From VRUE01 sp963702175 (GTDB lineage Bacteria > Actinomycetota > Thermoleophilia > Solirubrobacterales > 70-9): a DNA stretch of 64,000 bases. The stretch is from NCBI GenBank assembly GCA_963702175.1, contig OY969721.1, positions 124,001 through 188,000 on the forward strand, given 5' to 3'. Position 1 is the stretch's first letter. Every line of letters starts with the position of its first letter. The notes under the pieces were generated by a model, which saw nothing but the letters and a program-made list of their open reading frames with translations, was not told the DNA's origin and did not search any database. The translations under genes and the position numbers were made by a program. Shown here piece by piece: positions 1 through 8,783 of this stretch.

Positions 1-1
1 G

Positions 2-1792
2 GCAGTGATGGAGCGGCTCGAAGAAGCGCTGCTGGATGGGGATGCGGTGCCGGGTCGCAGGGTCGAGACCGAGCTGGCGGTCGAGGCGGAGGAGGGCACG
101 CCCGCCGATCTCAGCAAGGGGGAGGGGCCGGTCGCTCTGGCAATCGACGGCGAGCGCTGGGCAGGCGTCGAGGGCGAGCGCGTCCTCGCCGGCTCGTCGA
201 CGCCCGACGAGCTGGCGGTGGCGATCGCCAAGCGATCGCTCGTCGCCCACGACGCCAAGTCGCTCGGCGGCGGCCGTCACGGCCTGCTTGCAGCCGCCGC
301 CCGCGAGGAGGTCGAGCTGACCCTCGACCACGACACGATGCTCGCCGCCTACCTGATCGAGCCACAGCGCCGCACCTACGACCTGACCGAGCTCGGAGCC
401 GACGCCGGGATCGGCATCGCCGCGGTCGCCACCGGCGGAGGCGACCCCGACGACGGCCAGCTCTCCTTGGAGGACGACGGCGAAGGCGAGGCCGGCCTCG
501 ACCCGGCCGAGGAGGCGCGCCTGGTGGCGGCGCTGGCCGAGGTGCAGCGTCCCCGCATCGAGCAGCTCGCGCTGGAGACGCTCCTGAGCGAGGTCGAGCT
601 GCCCCTCGTCCACGTGCTCGCCGCGATGGAACGGGAGGGGCTGAAGCTCGACGCCGAGCGGCTGGCCGAGGTCGGCGCCGGCTTCGGCGAGCGCATCGCC
701 ACCCTCGAAGCCGAGATCTACGAGCTGGCCGAGGAGGAGTTCACGATCGGCTCGCCGCAGCAGGTCGGCCGGGTCCTCTTCGAGAAGCTCGGCCTGACCC
801 GCAAGCGCCGCGGCAAGACCGGCTTCTCGACCGACGCCCGCGTCCTCGCCCAGATCCGCGACGAGCACCCGATCATCGAGAAGATCGAGTCCTGGCGCGA
901 GCTGACCAAGCTGAAGAACACCTACCTCGACTCGCTGCCCGACCTGATCGACCCGCAGACCGGCCGAGTCCACACCACCTTCAACCAGGCAGCGACCACC
1001 ACCGGCCGCCTCTCCAGCACCAATCCCAACCTGCAGAACATCCCGATCCGGACCGAGCTCGGCCGCCCGGTCCGCGCCTGTTTCGTCGCTGAGCGCGGTG
1101 CCCGCCTGCTCTCGGCCGACTACAGCCAGGTCGAGCTGCGGGTGCTCGCTCACGTCGCTGACGAGGACGTGCTGAAAAAGATCTTCGAGGCCGGCGAAGA
1201 CGTCCACGCCGCGACTGCCGCCGAGGTCTTCGAGATCTCGCGCGACGATGTCGACGTCGGCCAGCGCTCGAAGGCGAAGATGGTCAACTTCGGCATCGTC
1301 TACGGGCTGACCGGGTTCGGCCTCTCCGACCGCCTCAACATCCCGCGCAAGGAGGGGGAGGAATTCGTCGCCCGCTACCTGGAGCGCTTCCCCGCTGTGC
1401 GTGCCTTCCGCGAGCAGGTGGTCGAGCGGGCGCAGGACGAGGGTTACGTGACGACACTGATGGGTCGGCGCCGGCCGATACCGGAGCTGCGCTCGGGCAA
1501 TCCCAACACACGCCGCCTCGGCGAGCGGCTGGCGGTCAACACGGTGATCCAGGGCACCGCAGCCGACATCATCAAGGTTGCGATGGTGCGCTGCCACCGG
1601 GCGCTGGTGGAGGCAGGGACGAAGACCCGCCTCGTCCTCCAGATCCACGACGAGCTGCTTTTCGAGGGGCCACCGGGGGAGATGGACGACGCGGCCGAGC
1701 TGGTGCGGCGCGAGATGTGTGCCGCTTACCCCCTGGACCCGGCGCTCGAGGTCGACGTCGGCATCGGCAAGGACTGGCTGGAGGCGAAGTAA
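2..1792 (+). CDS. polA: DNA polymerase I, 3' part (5' end outside window)
   Basis: This is the C-terminal ~596 residues of a family A DNA polymerase; the reading frame is open to the window edge, so the 5'-3' exonuclease domain lies upstream. Pol I fills gaps and removes primers in replication and repair. The first ~180 residues match the position of the 3'-5' exonuclease domain but lack a recognisable Asp/Glu catalytic set, as expected for a polymerase without proofreading (family knowledge). The polymerase domain is intact: motif A DYSQVELR near visible residue 372, the O-helix motif B RSKAKMVNFGIVYG near 421, and motif C HDE near 547. The TAA stop is at 1790-1792. The convergent sigma-factor gene overlaps or abuts this 3' end. 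Confidence 0.95.
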   Translation, partial: AVMERLEEALLDGDAVPGRRVETELAVEAEEGTPADLSKGEGPVALAIDGERWAGVEGERVLAGSSTPDELAVAIAKRSLVAHDAKSLGGGRHGLLAAAAREEVELTLDHDTMLAAYLIEPQRRTYDLTELGADAGIGIAAVATGGGDPDDGQLSLEDDGEGEAGLDPAEEARLVAALAEVQRPRIEQLALETLLSEVELPLVHVLAAMEREGLKLDAERLAEVGAGFGERIATLEAEIYELAEEEFTIGSPQQVGRVLFEKLGLTRKRRGKTGFSTDARVLAQIRDEHPIIEKIESWRELTKLKNTYLDSLPDLIDPQTGRVHTTFNQAATTTGRLSSTNPNLQNIPIRTELGRPVRACFVAERGARLLSADYSQVELRVLAHVADEDVLKKIFEAGEDVHAATAAEVFEISRDDVDVGQRSKAKMVNFGIVYGLTGFGLSDRLNIPRKEGEEFVARYLERFPAVRAFREQVVERAQDEGYVTTLMGRRRPIPELRSGNPNTRRLGERLAVNTVIQGTAADIIKVAMVRCHRALVEAGTKTRLVLQIHDELLFEGPPGEMDDAAELVRREMCAAYPLDPALEVDVGIGKDWLEAK

Positions 1793-2994
1793 GAGTCAGT
1801 CGCCGCTGCCGGGGCCAGACGAGTCGTCCTCGATCTCGGCTTCCTCGCTTGACTCGGGTTCCAAGTCGTCGTCGCCGGAGAGCTCGGGTTCGCCCGAGCC
1901 GGGCCCGCTGTTGGAGCCCGATCCGCCGCCGCTGCGATCGTCGTCGTGACCTGACCCCTCGTCCTCGTCGCTGTGTCCCGACTCTCCCCGCCGTCCCGGG
2001 CCTGAGGAGTCGTCGTCCTGGTCGCGGTTCTCGCCGCGATGGTCGGAGTCGTCGTCCCGATCGGACCCTCGGTCGTCGTCCGACCCGGATCGACCGCCAT
2101 CGTCATCGCCACTGCCAGACCCACGCGAGGAGTCGATGACGGGGGCGCTGTCAGTTGCCCCCCCGGTGTTATCTGCCGGCGCCTGCGCGACGACTGCGGG
2201 GGCGGCCCGCTCGTGTCGACCTTCTGGCGCTCGTCCTTGAGCGCCACCCCGGTACCCACGGAGCCCGCGATCAGCGCCGTCGCCAGCCCGGCCTTGAGGG
2301 CGGTGCCGCCTCCTGCCCCACCGATCGAGGCGCCCGCAGCCGCTGCTCCGGCGCCCGCTCCGGCGGCGGCCGTGGCCTCGGCGCCATGGTCAATCAACAT
2401 GCGCAGCAGGGGGATCGGAATGAGGAAGCCGGCGGCGTCGCGGAGCGTCGTGCGGGCCCGGTGGATCGCTTGCCGGGCCGCCCCGCCGGTGACCCCCAGC
2501 GCGGCTGCGATTTCTTCGTGGCTAAGGCCTTCGAGCTCGCGCATCACGATTGCCGCGCGCTGGGGCTCCGGCAGGGCGCGCAGCCGGGTCATCAGCTCGG
2601 TCAGCTCCTCGCGCTGTTCGCTTCCTCGGCTGGGCTGCGCCCGCCGGCGATCGTCTCGGCGAGAGCCTCGGCTTGGCGCGGGCCGGTCGCGCAGGTCGTT
2701 GAGGGCCGTGTTGCGGACGATCCGGTAGAGCCAGGGGCGCAGCTCGATCTCGGCGTCGTCTCGTCGCAGGGCAAGTAGCGCCTTGGAGAAGGAGTCCTGG
2801 GTGACGTCGTCGGCGTCGCCGCCGACGATCGCAGCCGCGTAACGGCGCAGCGGCGCGCCATAGCGGCGGACGATCTCCTCGAAAGCGGTCTCGTAGCCCT
2901 CGCGCACGAGCCGCACCAGCCGCCGGTCCGACTGCGTGCGCAGGGCGGGACCGAGGAAGAGGCGGGGGACGAGATCCTCGGCTGACGGTGGCAT
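1726..2994 (-). CDS. RNA polymerase sigma factor, ECF-like, with low-complexity tail
   Basis: Sigma-70 family factor with region 2 near residues 35-80 (AFEEIVRRYGAPLRRY, then DVTQDSFSKALLALRR) and region 4 near 130-185 (LPEPQRAAIVMRELEGLS, then EEIAAALGVT). A Gly/Ala-rich segment near residues 210-250 could be a membrane segment, suggesting a tethered factor. The last ~170 residues in this frame are Thr/Arg-rich and run 67 bp into polA. Reading one frame over from about position 2200 gives an Asp/Ser/Gly/Glu-rich tail that stops at 1796-1798, four bases past the polA stop. That is the more natural tail, so a 1-base indel near the G5 run at 2198-2202 or the C7 run at 2158-2164 is likely. The sigma domains are secure; the 3' end is not. 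Confidence 0.8.
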   Translation of the reverse strand: MPPSAEDLVPRLFLGPALRTQSDRRLVRLVREGYETAFEEIVRRYGAPLRRYAAAIVGGDADDVTQDSFSKALLALRRDDAEIELRPWLYRIVRNTALNDLRDRPAPSRGSRRDDRRRAQPSRGSEQREELTELMTRLRALPEPQRAAIVMRELEGLSHEEIAAALGVTGGAARQAIHRARTTLRDAAGFLIPIPLLRMLIDHGAEATAAAGAGAGAAAAGASIGGAGGGTALKAGLATALIAGSVGTGVALKDERQKVDTSGPPPQSSRRRRQITPGGQLTAPPSSTPRVGLAVAMTMAVDPGRTTTEGPIGTTTPTIAARTATRTTTPQARDGGESRDTATRTRGQVTTTIAAAADRAPTAGPARANPSSPATTTWNPSQARKPRSRTTRLAPAAATDSYFASSQSLPMPTSTSSAGSRG

Positions 2995-3042
2995 CTACAT
3001 GGTGTAACACCTCGCGAGTGCCGAGAATCACGGTCGCCTGAT

Positions 3043-3492
3043 ATGACCGGTGGCATGGATCGGGGTCTGGCCGTAATGCTCACCGCCGTCGCTGGTGGCC
3101 TGATCGCCCTGCAGGCGCCGATCAACGCTGGGCTCGGCAAGGCGACCGGCAGCCTTCCCGCGGCGCTGGTCTCGTTCGTCGTCGGCACCGTGGCGCTGGC
3201 GGCGATCGTCGTCCTTAGCGGCAAGGCCGGCGGGCTCGGCTCGACCTTCGACGTCAGCTGGTACTACCTGCTCGGGGGCTTGCTTGGCGCTGTCTACGTC
3301 GCCAACGCGCTGATAGCGGTCTCGGCGATCGGGGCGGGAGGTGTCGCCGCGGCGACGATCACCGGCCAGCTCACTGCCTCGGTCGTGATCGACCGCTTCG
3401 GCTGGTTCGGCCTCGACGAGGTGGCGCTTACGCCCGAGCGGCTGCTCGGGGTCGCGCTGCTGCTGGTGGGGACGATCCTGGTCGTGCGCTAG
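3043..3492 (+). CDS. DMT-superfamily small membrane transporter (YdcZ/DUF606-like)
   Basis: A 149-aa, almost entirely hydrophobic protein with four to five predicted membrane helices. It has the small-residue pattern of half-size drug/metabolite transporters (GGLIALQAPINAGLGKATGS near the N-terminus, then a VSAIGAGGVAAATITGQ helix). YdcZ-type proteins are inner-membrane and usually work as dimers; the substrate is unknown. An ATG at 3043 starts the frame and a second ATG is 12 bp downstream. The 3' end overlaps the convergent oxidoreductase by 65 bp. Confidence 0.75.
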   Translation: MTGGMDRGLAVMLTAVAGGLIALQAPINAGLGKATGSLPAALVSFVVGTVALAAIVVLSGKAGGLGSTFDVSWYYLLGGLLGAVYVANALIAVSAIGAGGVAAATITGQLTASVVIDRFGWFGLDEVALTPERLLGVALLLVGTILVVR

Positions 3493-4594
3493 CAAGCTCC
3501 GGCGGGGCGATCCGCAGGTAGTGGCCGAAGGACCAGTCGACGAAGCGCTTGGCGCCGAAGAGGCGAACCAGCGGGCCCAGGACCCGCGGTGGCACCCTGG
3601 GAATGAGTTTCTGCACCCGCAGCATCCAGCGGAACTTCCACTCGTGGGAGTCGTTGAACTCGGCATAGCGGGTGGCGGCCTGCTCACGGCTCTGTCCACC
3701 CTCGACCACGTCGCGCAGCTCGCGCCCCAACGCGATCCCGAAGTAGAGGGCGGTGCGGATGCCCTCCGCGGTCAGCGGCAGGCAGTGGCCGGCCGAGTCG
3801 CCGGCGAAGAAGATGCCGGCCTCGGTGGCGCGGCGCAGCTTGTGGGGGATCCAGTTGCCCTGGTAGCGGACCCGGTCGCGCCCCAGGTCCTCGGCCAGCA
3901 GCTCGGTCGTCTCACGGACGTGGAAGCGCGGATCGAAGGAGCCGACTCCGATCCGCAGCTCGTCGCGGGCGGGGAAGGACCAGCCGTAGCCCGCCGGGAC
4001 GTAGCGTCGGTCGATCCAGATCTCGAGGTCCTCGCTGGCCCCGTCGGGATGGACCTCGAGCCCGCGCGAGAGCGGCGCGTCCGGGGGCTGGTAGCCGTCT
4101 CCAGCGGCCAGCACCCGGCGCCAGCCCAGCGCGTCGACGACGAGCGGCGCCGAGACGATGCCGCGGTCGGTGTCGACGTGGATTGCACCGTCGCCGTTGG
4201 CAGGCCGGGCGCGGCCGTTGACCTTGGCGGTCTCGAAGTGGGCGTCGCACTGGCTCCAGAGCAGCTCGCAAAGCTCGCGGTAGTCGAAGGTGGAGAAGGT
4301 CCAGGGCAGGTCCATGCGAGAGGTCCCGTGGGGGGTGTGCACGACCAGTTCGCTGAAGCGCTGGCGCTCGGCCTCCATCAGCCCGGTGGCGCGCAGCCAC
4401 TCGGTCGGGATGCCACAGGCAGAGGTCTGGCGCTCGCCGATCTCGTAGCGGTCGAGGACCATCACGTCCGAGCCCGAGCCGGCCAGCTCGCGCGCCACCG
4501 CGAGCCCGGCGAAGCTCGCCCCGCAGATCAGCACGTCATGGCCGCCCAACAGGGGGGTTCGTTCGTCGCCGCGTTTGGTCGCGCGCACCGGCAC
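3428..4594 (-). CDS. NAD(P)/FAD-dependent oxidoreductase, geranylgeranyl-reductase-like
   Basis: A 388-aa flavoprotein. The N-terminal FAD-binding fold starts near residue 20 (DVLICGASFAGLAVARELA, a variant GxGxxG), and a second FAD contact near residue 265 reads FFAGDSAGHCLPLTAEGIRT, where the Asp binds the ribityl chain. The overall pattern fits the geranylgeranyl reductase / PHBH-like family that reduces isoprenoid or oxidises aromatic substrates; the substrate cannot be told from sequence. It starts at a GTG (4592-4594), only 36 bp from the divergent rpsA start, so the two promoters must overlap. The Pro/Ala/Arg-rich C-terminal tail overlaps the DMT transporter. Confidence 0.8.
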   Translation of the reverse strand: MPVRATKRGDERTPLLGGHDVLICGASFAGLAVARELAGSGSDVMVLDRYEIGERQTSACGIPTEWLRATGLMEAERQRFSELVVHTPHGTSRMDLPWTFSTFDYRELCELLWSQCDAHFETAKVNGRARPANGDGAIHVDTDRGIVSAPLVVDALGWRRVLAAGDGYQPPDAPLSRGLEVHPDGASEDLEIWIDRRYVPAGYGWSFPARDELRIGVGSFDPRFHVRETTELLAEDLGRDRVRYQGNWIPHKLRRATEAGIFFAGDSAGHCLPLTAEGIRTALYFGIALGRELRDVVEGGQSREQAATRYAEFNDSHEWKFRWMLRVQKLIPRVPPRVLGPLVRLFGAKRFVDWSFGHYLRIAPPELASARPGSSPPAAARPRAAARA

Positions 4595-4630
4595 GACGGG
4601 AGCGTATCCCCTCTGGCATCATTCGCCGCT

Positions 4631-6238
4631 GTGTCCGTGACCGATACGACCTTGACCGATACGACCTTGGCATCCACCGCTCCCAGCACGCCTGCTGAGG
4701 GCTCCGGCGACCTTCTCACCGAAGTCGACGGCAAACTCGTCCCCAACTACGCGGCGACGATGGTCTCCTTCGAGGAGGGAGACGTGGTCAAGGGCAAGGT
4801 CGTGCGGATCGACAAGGACGAGGTCCTGGTCGACATCGGCTACAAGTCGGAGGGAGTCATCCCGGCCGGCGAGCTATCGATCCGCAAGTCGGTCGACCCG
4901 GCCGACGAGGTCGAGCTTGGCGAAGAGGTCGACGCCCTCGTCCTTACCAAGGAAGACGCCGACGGCCGCCTGATCCTTTCCAAGAAGCGGGCCCGCTTCG
5001 AGAAGGCCTGGCGCCGCATCGAGGCCGCCGCCGAGTCGGGCGAACCGGTCGAAGGCAACGTGATCGAGGTGGTCAAGGGCGGGTTGATCCTCGACCTTGG
5101 CGTGCGCGGCTTCCTGCCCGCTTCGCTGGTCGACATTCGCCGCGTCCACAACCTCGACGAGTTCACGGGCGAGACGCTCGAATGCAAAGTGATCGAGCTC
5201 AACCGCAGCCGCAACAATGTGGTGCTCTCGCGGCGCGCCGTGCTCGAGGAAGAGCGCAAGGAGGTGCGCGAGCAGATTCTCGGCCGCCTCCAGCCGGGCC
5301 AGGTGGTGGAGGGCAAGATCTCCAACCTGGTCGACTTCGGCGCCTTCGTCGACCTCGACGGCATCGACGGCCTGATCCACATCTCTGAGCTTTCCTGGAG
5401 CCACGTCAACCACCCCTCCGAGGTGGTCGCGATCGGCGACACCGTGCGGATCAAAGTGCTCGACATCGACCGCGACCGGCAGCGCATCTCGCTTGGCCTG
5501 AAGCAGACCCAGGAGGACCCCTGGCAGCGGGTGATCAGCTCGCACCGCGCCGGCGACGTGCTGGCCGGGACCGTGACCAAGGTCGTCGCCTTCGGCGCCT
5601 TCGTTGAGATCCTGCCCGGCGTCGAGGGCCTGGTCCACATCTCCGAGCTTGCCGACCACCATGTCGAGAACCCCAGCGAGGTGGTCGAGCCGGGCGCCAC
5701 GCTCGACGTCAAGATCCTCGAGATCGACGAAGAGCGGCGGCGGCTCTCGCTCAGCATCAAGCGGGTTGAGGGGCAGAAAATGGCTATGGGGGACCTTGGC
5801 GAGCAGATTGCTGCGGCGGGGGAGGGTTCGGATGTCGACGAGGACGCTCCGGCTGCGGGTCCTGTCGCCGCAGGGGACCCACCTCCCCTTCCGGTAGCTG
5901 AAGCTTCCTCAGGGGAGGTCCCCCCTACGGCGCCACCCGCAGAGGAGGCGTCTTCGGAAGCTGACGAGGTACCAGCCGATGAGGCTGAGGCCCCGGCGGA
6001 GGAGCCTGCTGCCGAGGAGCAAGAGGTTCCGGCCGCGGAGGAGGCTCCCGAGGAGACCGTTGCCGAGACGGCGACGCCCGAGGCTCCGCCCGAGGAAGGG
6101 CCTTCGCCGGAGGAACCTGAGGAAGGTGAAGAGGCGGGGCAGGAGGGGGAATCGGTCACTGAGCGGCCGGATTCTCCTGACGATGCCGACGAGGCTGCCG
6201 GCGAGGACGAGCAGGCAAGCGAGTCCGAGCAGGACTGA
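4631..6238 (+). CDS. rpsA: 30S ribosomal protein S1
   Basis: A 535-aa protein with four S1 (OB-fold) repeats, approximately residues 55-125, 140-205, 220-295 and 305-380. Each ends in the typical phrase, for example GLIHISELSWSHV and GLVHISELADHHV. S1 binds mRNA leaders on the 30S subunit. Residues ~385-535 form a long Glu/Ala/Pro-rich acidic tail. The GTG at 4631 (VSVTDTT...) was chosen because the upstream extension of the frame is antisense to the oxidoreductase. The N-terminal codons contain a perfect 15-bp tandem repeat at 4640-4669. coaE follows 12 bp downstream. Confidence 0.93.
   Translation: MSVTDTTLTDTTLASTAPSTPAEGSGDLLTEVDGKLVPNYAATMVSFEEGDVVKGKVVRIDKDEVLVDIGYKSEGVIPAGELSIRKSVDPADEVELGEEVDALVLTKEDADGRLILSKKRARFEKAWRRIEAAAESGEPVEGNVIEVVKGGLILDLGVRGFLPASLVDIRRVHNLDEFTGETLECKVIELNRSRNNVVLSRRAVLEEERKEVREQILGRLQPGQVVEGKISNLVDFGAFVDLDGIDGLIHISELSWSHVNHPSEVVAIGDTVRIKVLDIDRDRQRISLGLKQTQEDPWQRVISSHRAGDVLAGTVTKVVAFGAFVEILPGVEGLVHISELADHHVENPSEVVEPGATLDVKILEIDEERRRLSLSIKRVEGQKMAMGDLGEQIAAAGEGSDVDEDAPAAGPVAAGDPPPLPVAEASSGEVPPTAPPAEEASSEADEVPADEAEAPAEEPAAEEQEVPAAEEAPEETVAETATPEAPPEEGPSPEEPEEGEEAGQEGESVTERPDSPDDADEAAGEDEQASESEQD
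4640..4669 (+). repeat. 15-bp tandem repeat in rpsA start region
   Basis: Two perfect copies of ACCGATACGACCTTG (4640-4654 and 4655-4669) lie just after the rpsA start codon and encode the repeated TDTTL. Because 15 is a multiple of 3, copy-number change would not break the frame. Confidence 0.85.
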
Positions 6239-6250
6239 ACGGCGGCCCGG

Positions 6251-6835
6251 GTGGCGAGGCCGCTGACCATTGGGCTCACCGGTGGGATCGCGGCCGGCAA
6301 GTCTGAGGCGCTGGCTGCATTTGAGCGGCTCGGTGCCGCGACGATCTCCAGCGACGCGGTCGTGCACGAGCTGCTCGACTCGGAACCGCTGGTGGGCCGG
6401 CTGACTGAGCGCTGGGGGTCCGAGGTGGCTCCCGGGGGCCAGGTCGACCGCGCCAAGATCGGCGAGATCGTCTTTGCCGATCGCGACGAGTTGAGCTGGC
6501 TCGAGGCCCAAATCCACCCCCTGGTGGGGGAGAAGATCGGCGCCTGGCTCTCCTCGCTGCCGGAGGACGCCGACGTCGCCGTGGTCGAGGTGCCGTTGCT
6601 GTTCGAGTCCGGGATGGAGGAGGTCTTCGACACGACCGTCGCGGTCGTCGCCGGCGCGGATCTTCGGCGCACCCGCGCCGAGGCCCGTGGCCACGTGCTG
6701 GTCGACGAGCGCGAGACGCGCCAGCTGGCCCAGGCCGACAAGGCCTCGCGGGCCGCGCACGTGGTCGAGAACGAGGGAACGGTCGAGGATCTGGAGCAGG
6801 CGCTGTCCGGTCTGGTCGAGAGGCTGAAGTCATGA
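6251..6835 (+). CDS. coaE: Dephospho-CoA kinase
   Basis: 194 aa. Phosphorylates the 3'-OH of dephospho-CoA ribose, the last step of coenzyme A synthesis, in the cytoplasm. The P-loop GLTGGIAAGKS is at residues ~8-18, followed by the family's typical ATISSDAVVHELL segment. A VVEVPLLFESGMEE stretch near residue 117 is the CoA-binding region. GTG start at 6251. The stop overlaps the next start as ATGA (6832-6835), so the lytic transglycosylase is translationally coupled. The panCDB genes of the same pathway lie about 17 kb downstream. Confidence 0.93.
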   Translation: MARPLTIGLTGGIAAGKSEALAAFERLGAATISSDAVVHELLDSEPLVGRLTERWGSEVAPGGQVDRAKIGEIVFADRDELSWLEAQIHPLVGEKIGAWLSSLPEDADVAVVEVPLLFESGMEEVFDTTVAVVAGADLRRTRAEARGHVLVDERETRQLAQADKASRAAHVVENEGTVEDLEQALSGLVERLKS

Positions 6836-7419
6836 AGCGAAAGCGCAGGCGTCGCCGCCGTCTGCTGTTCGGCAGCGCGGTCGTCGCGGCCGCGGGGGTT
6901 TGCGTCGCCCTGCTGCTGGGCGTGCCAGGTGAGGTCGACCGTGCGCTCCAGGAGCTGACCCTGCCGCTGCGCCACGAGGACGTGATCCGCCAGCAGGCAA
7001 ACGAAAAGGATGTCGACGCTTCGCTGATTGCCGCCGTGATCTACGCCGAGTCGCGCTTCCGCGATCAGACCTCACATGCCGGGGCGCGTGGGCTGATGCA
7101 GATCACCCCAGCCACCGCAAACGAAATCGAGCGCCTCAGCGGCGGCACGAGCTTCAAGCTCGAGGACCTCTCCGATCCCGAAATCAACATCCGCTACGGG
7201 ACCTTCTTGCTGCGTCAGCTGTTCGACCGCTACGACGGCAACTGGGTGGCGGCGTTGGCCGGCTACAACGCTGGGCCCACCAACGCCGACGAGTGGGGCG
7301 GGTCCGGCATGTCGCTCGACGACATCGGCTTCGAGGAAACTCGCGGCTACGTCGAAGACGTGCTCGACAAGCAGGACGCCTACCGCGACGAGTACACCGA
7401 GGAGCTGGGCTACCGGTGA
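6832..7419 (+). CDS. Membrane-anchored lytic transglycosylase (SLT domain)
   Basis: 195 aa. A very basic N-terminus (MKRKRRRRRR) is followed by one membrane helix (~12-32), which anchors the enzyme facing the cell wall. The SLT/goose-lysozyme fold occupies ~45-180. The catalytic Glu lies in AAVIYAESRF, followed by GARGLMQITPATA and the AALAGYNAGP motif. These enzymes cleave peptidoglycan glycan strands to 1,6-anhydro-muropeptides. It overlaps coaE by 4 bp (ATGA) and the next gene by 4 bp (GTGA). Confidence 0.9.
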   Translation: MKRKRRRRRRLLFGSAVVAAAGVCVALLLGVPGEVDRALQELTLPLRHEDVIRQQANEKDVDASLIAAVIYAESRFRDQTSHAGARGLMQITPATANEIERLSGGTSFKLEDLSDPEINIRYGTFLLRQLFDRYDGNWVAALAGYNAGPTNADEWGGSGMSLDDIGFEETRGYVEDVLDKQDAYRDEYTEELGYR

Positions 7420-8783
7420 GCACTCCCCGCCCTCGCGTCGCCGCCCTGGCGCTCGCAGTCGGCCTGGTCCTGGCCGACTCCTCGATCGTCGTTCTGGCCC
7501 TGCCGGAGATCTATCGCGAGCTCGACACCAGTGTTGCCGGGGTCACCTGGGTGCTCATCTCCTTCAACCTGGTGATGGCGCTCGTCGCCGTTCCGGCTGC
7601 CCATCTCGCCCGCCGCTTCGGGCCCGGTCGCACGGGCGCCGTCGGACTCGCGGTCTTCGCCGGCGCCAGCCTCGCCTGCGGCCTCTCGGCGGAGCTGGGG
7701 ACGCTGATCGCCGCCCGCTGTGTGCAGGCGCTCGGCGGCGCCGCCGCGGTGACCGCGGCGCTGGAGCTGCTGCCGGCCACTACCGGATCTGAGCGTCGAG
7801 CCGTCGCGCTCTGGGCTACGGCGGGCGCGACCGGCGCCGCGCTGGGGCCGGCGCTCGGCGGCCTGCTTACCGAGCTGGTCTCCTGGCAGTCGATCTTCCT
7901 GTTCCAGGTGCCGGTGGCGATCGTGGCAGGGGCGCCGATCCTGGCCGTCGCCAGGCACGAGGCGGAGACCGGCATCCTGGCCGCCGAGCTGCGCAGCACC
8001 GGTCGCCCCCACCTGCTTGCCAACCTCGCCCTGGCGATGGTCTCGGCGGCGATCGCCGCCGCTCTGTTCCTGCTCGTGCTGCTGCTGATCGAGGGCTGGC
8101 GCCTTACCCCGATCGGCGCCGCGATCGTGGTCAGCGTGATGCCGCTGGCGGCCTTCTTCGGCAGCCGGATCGGCCCGCAGGTTGCCGGCGCTCGTGCCCG
8201 CGCCGCCGCCGGGGCGATCCTCGTCTCCGGCGGGCTGGGTGGGCTGGCGCTGCTGCCAAAGGCCGAGGTTGCACTGACCCTTCCGCCGCAGCTCCTTGTC
8301 GGCGTCGGCCTCTCCCTCGTGCTCTCGGCGCTGACCGAGACGGCGCTCGCCGGACGGGCGCCGCAGGCGATCCACGGTGGCTGGACGATCTCGGCACGCC
8401 ACGCCGGCGTCGTGATCGGGCTGCTTGCGGTGACCCCGATCTTCACCTCCGACATCGGCGAGCAGCGTCGCGACGCAATCGACGCCGGCACCGCCGTCGT
8501 CCTCGACTCCCCGGTCAGCCCGCTGCTGAAGCTGGAGCTGGCGCAGCGGATCGAGGACCAGCTGGACGACGAGCGCGGCCGGGTGCCGACAATCGGACCC
8601 GCCTTCGAGCCGCTTCCTGACGATCCCGAGGAGCGCGAGGAAGCGGTCGAGCTGCGCGACGAACTGCAGGAGCAGCTCAACCGCGGCGCCACCCACGCCT
8701 TCAGTCCCTCTTTCGGGCTCGGCGCCCTGATCGGGCTGCTGGCCCTGGTCCCGATCGGCCTCGCGCGTAGGGTGGATCTGTGA
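7416..8783 (+). CDS. MFS transporter, drug:H+ antiporter type
   Basis: 455 aa with about 12-14 hydrophobic segments. The first helix carries LALAVGLVLADSSIVVLALP, typical of the 14-TMS DHA2 drug exporters, and WQSIFLFQVPVAIVAG is the usual helix-6 phrase. A charged loop of roughly 90 residues (~335-430) before the last helix is larger than usual and is probably extracytoplasmic. The GTG at 7416 gives a GTGA overlap with the transglycosylase and was chosen over upstream starts for that reason. Substrate unknown. Confidence 0.85.
   Translation: MSTPRPRVAALALAVGLVLADSSIVVLALPEIYRELDTSVAGVTWVLISFNLVMALVAVPAAHLARRFGPGRTGAVGLAVFAGASLACGLSAELGTLIAARCVQALGGAAAVTAALELLPATTGSERRAVALWATAGATGAALGPALGGLLTELVSWQSIFLFQVPVAIVAGAPILAVARHEAETGILAAELRSTGRPHLLANLALAMVSAAIAAALFLLVLLLIEGWRLTPIGAAIVVSVMPLAAFFGSRIGPQVAGARARAAAGAILVSGGLGGLALLPKAEVALTLPPQLLVGVGLSLVLSALTETALAGRAPQAIHGGWTISARHAGVVIGLLAVTPIFTSDIGEQRRDAIDAGTAVVLDSPVSPLLKLELAQRIEDQLDDERGRVPTIGPAFEPLPDDPEEREEAVELRDELQEQLNRGATHAFSPSFGLGALIGLLALVPIGLARRVDL

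Noticed and set aside
4840..6975. Long minus-strand open frame (711 codons) opposite rpsA/coaE
   Set aside because: Ser/Arg-rich translation without family features, antisense to clear S1 and CoaE domains; an artefact of high GC.
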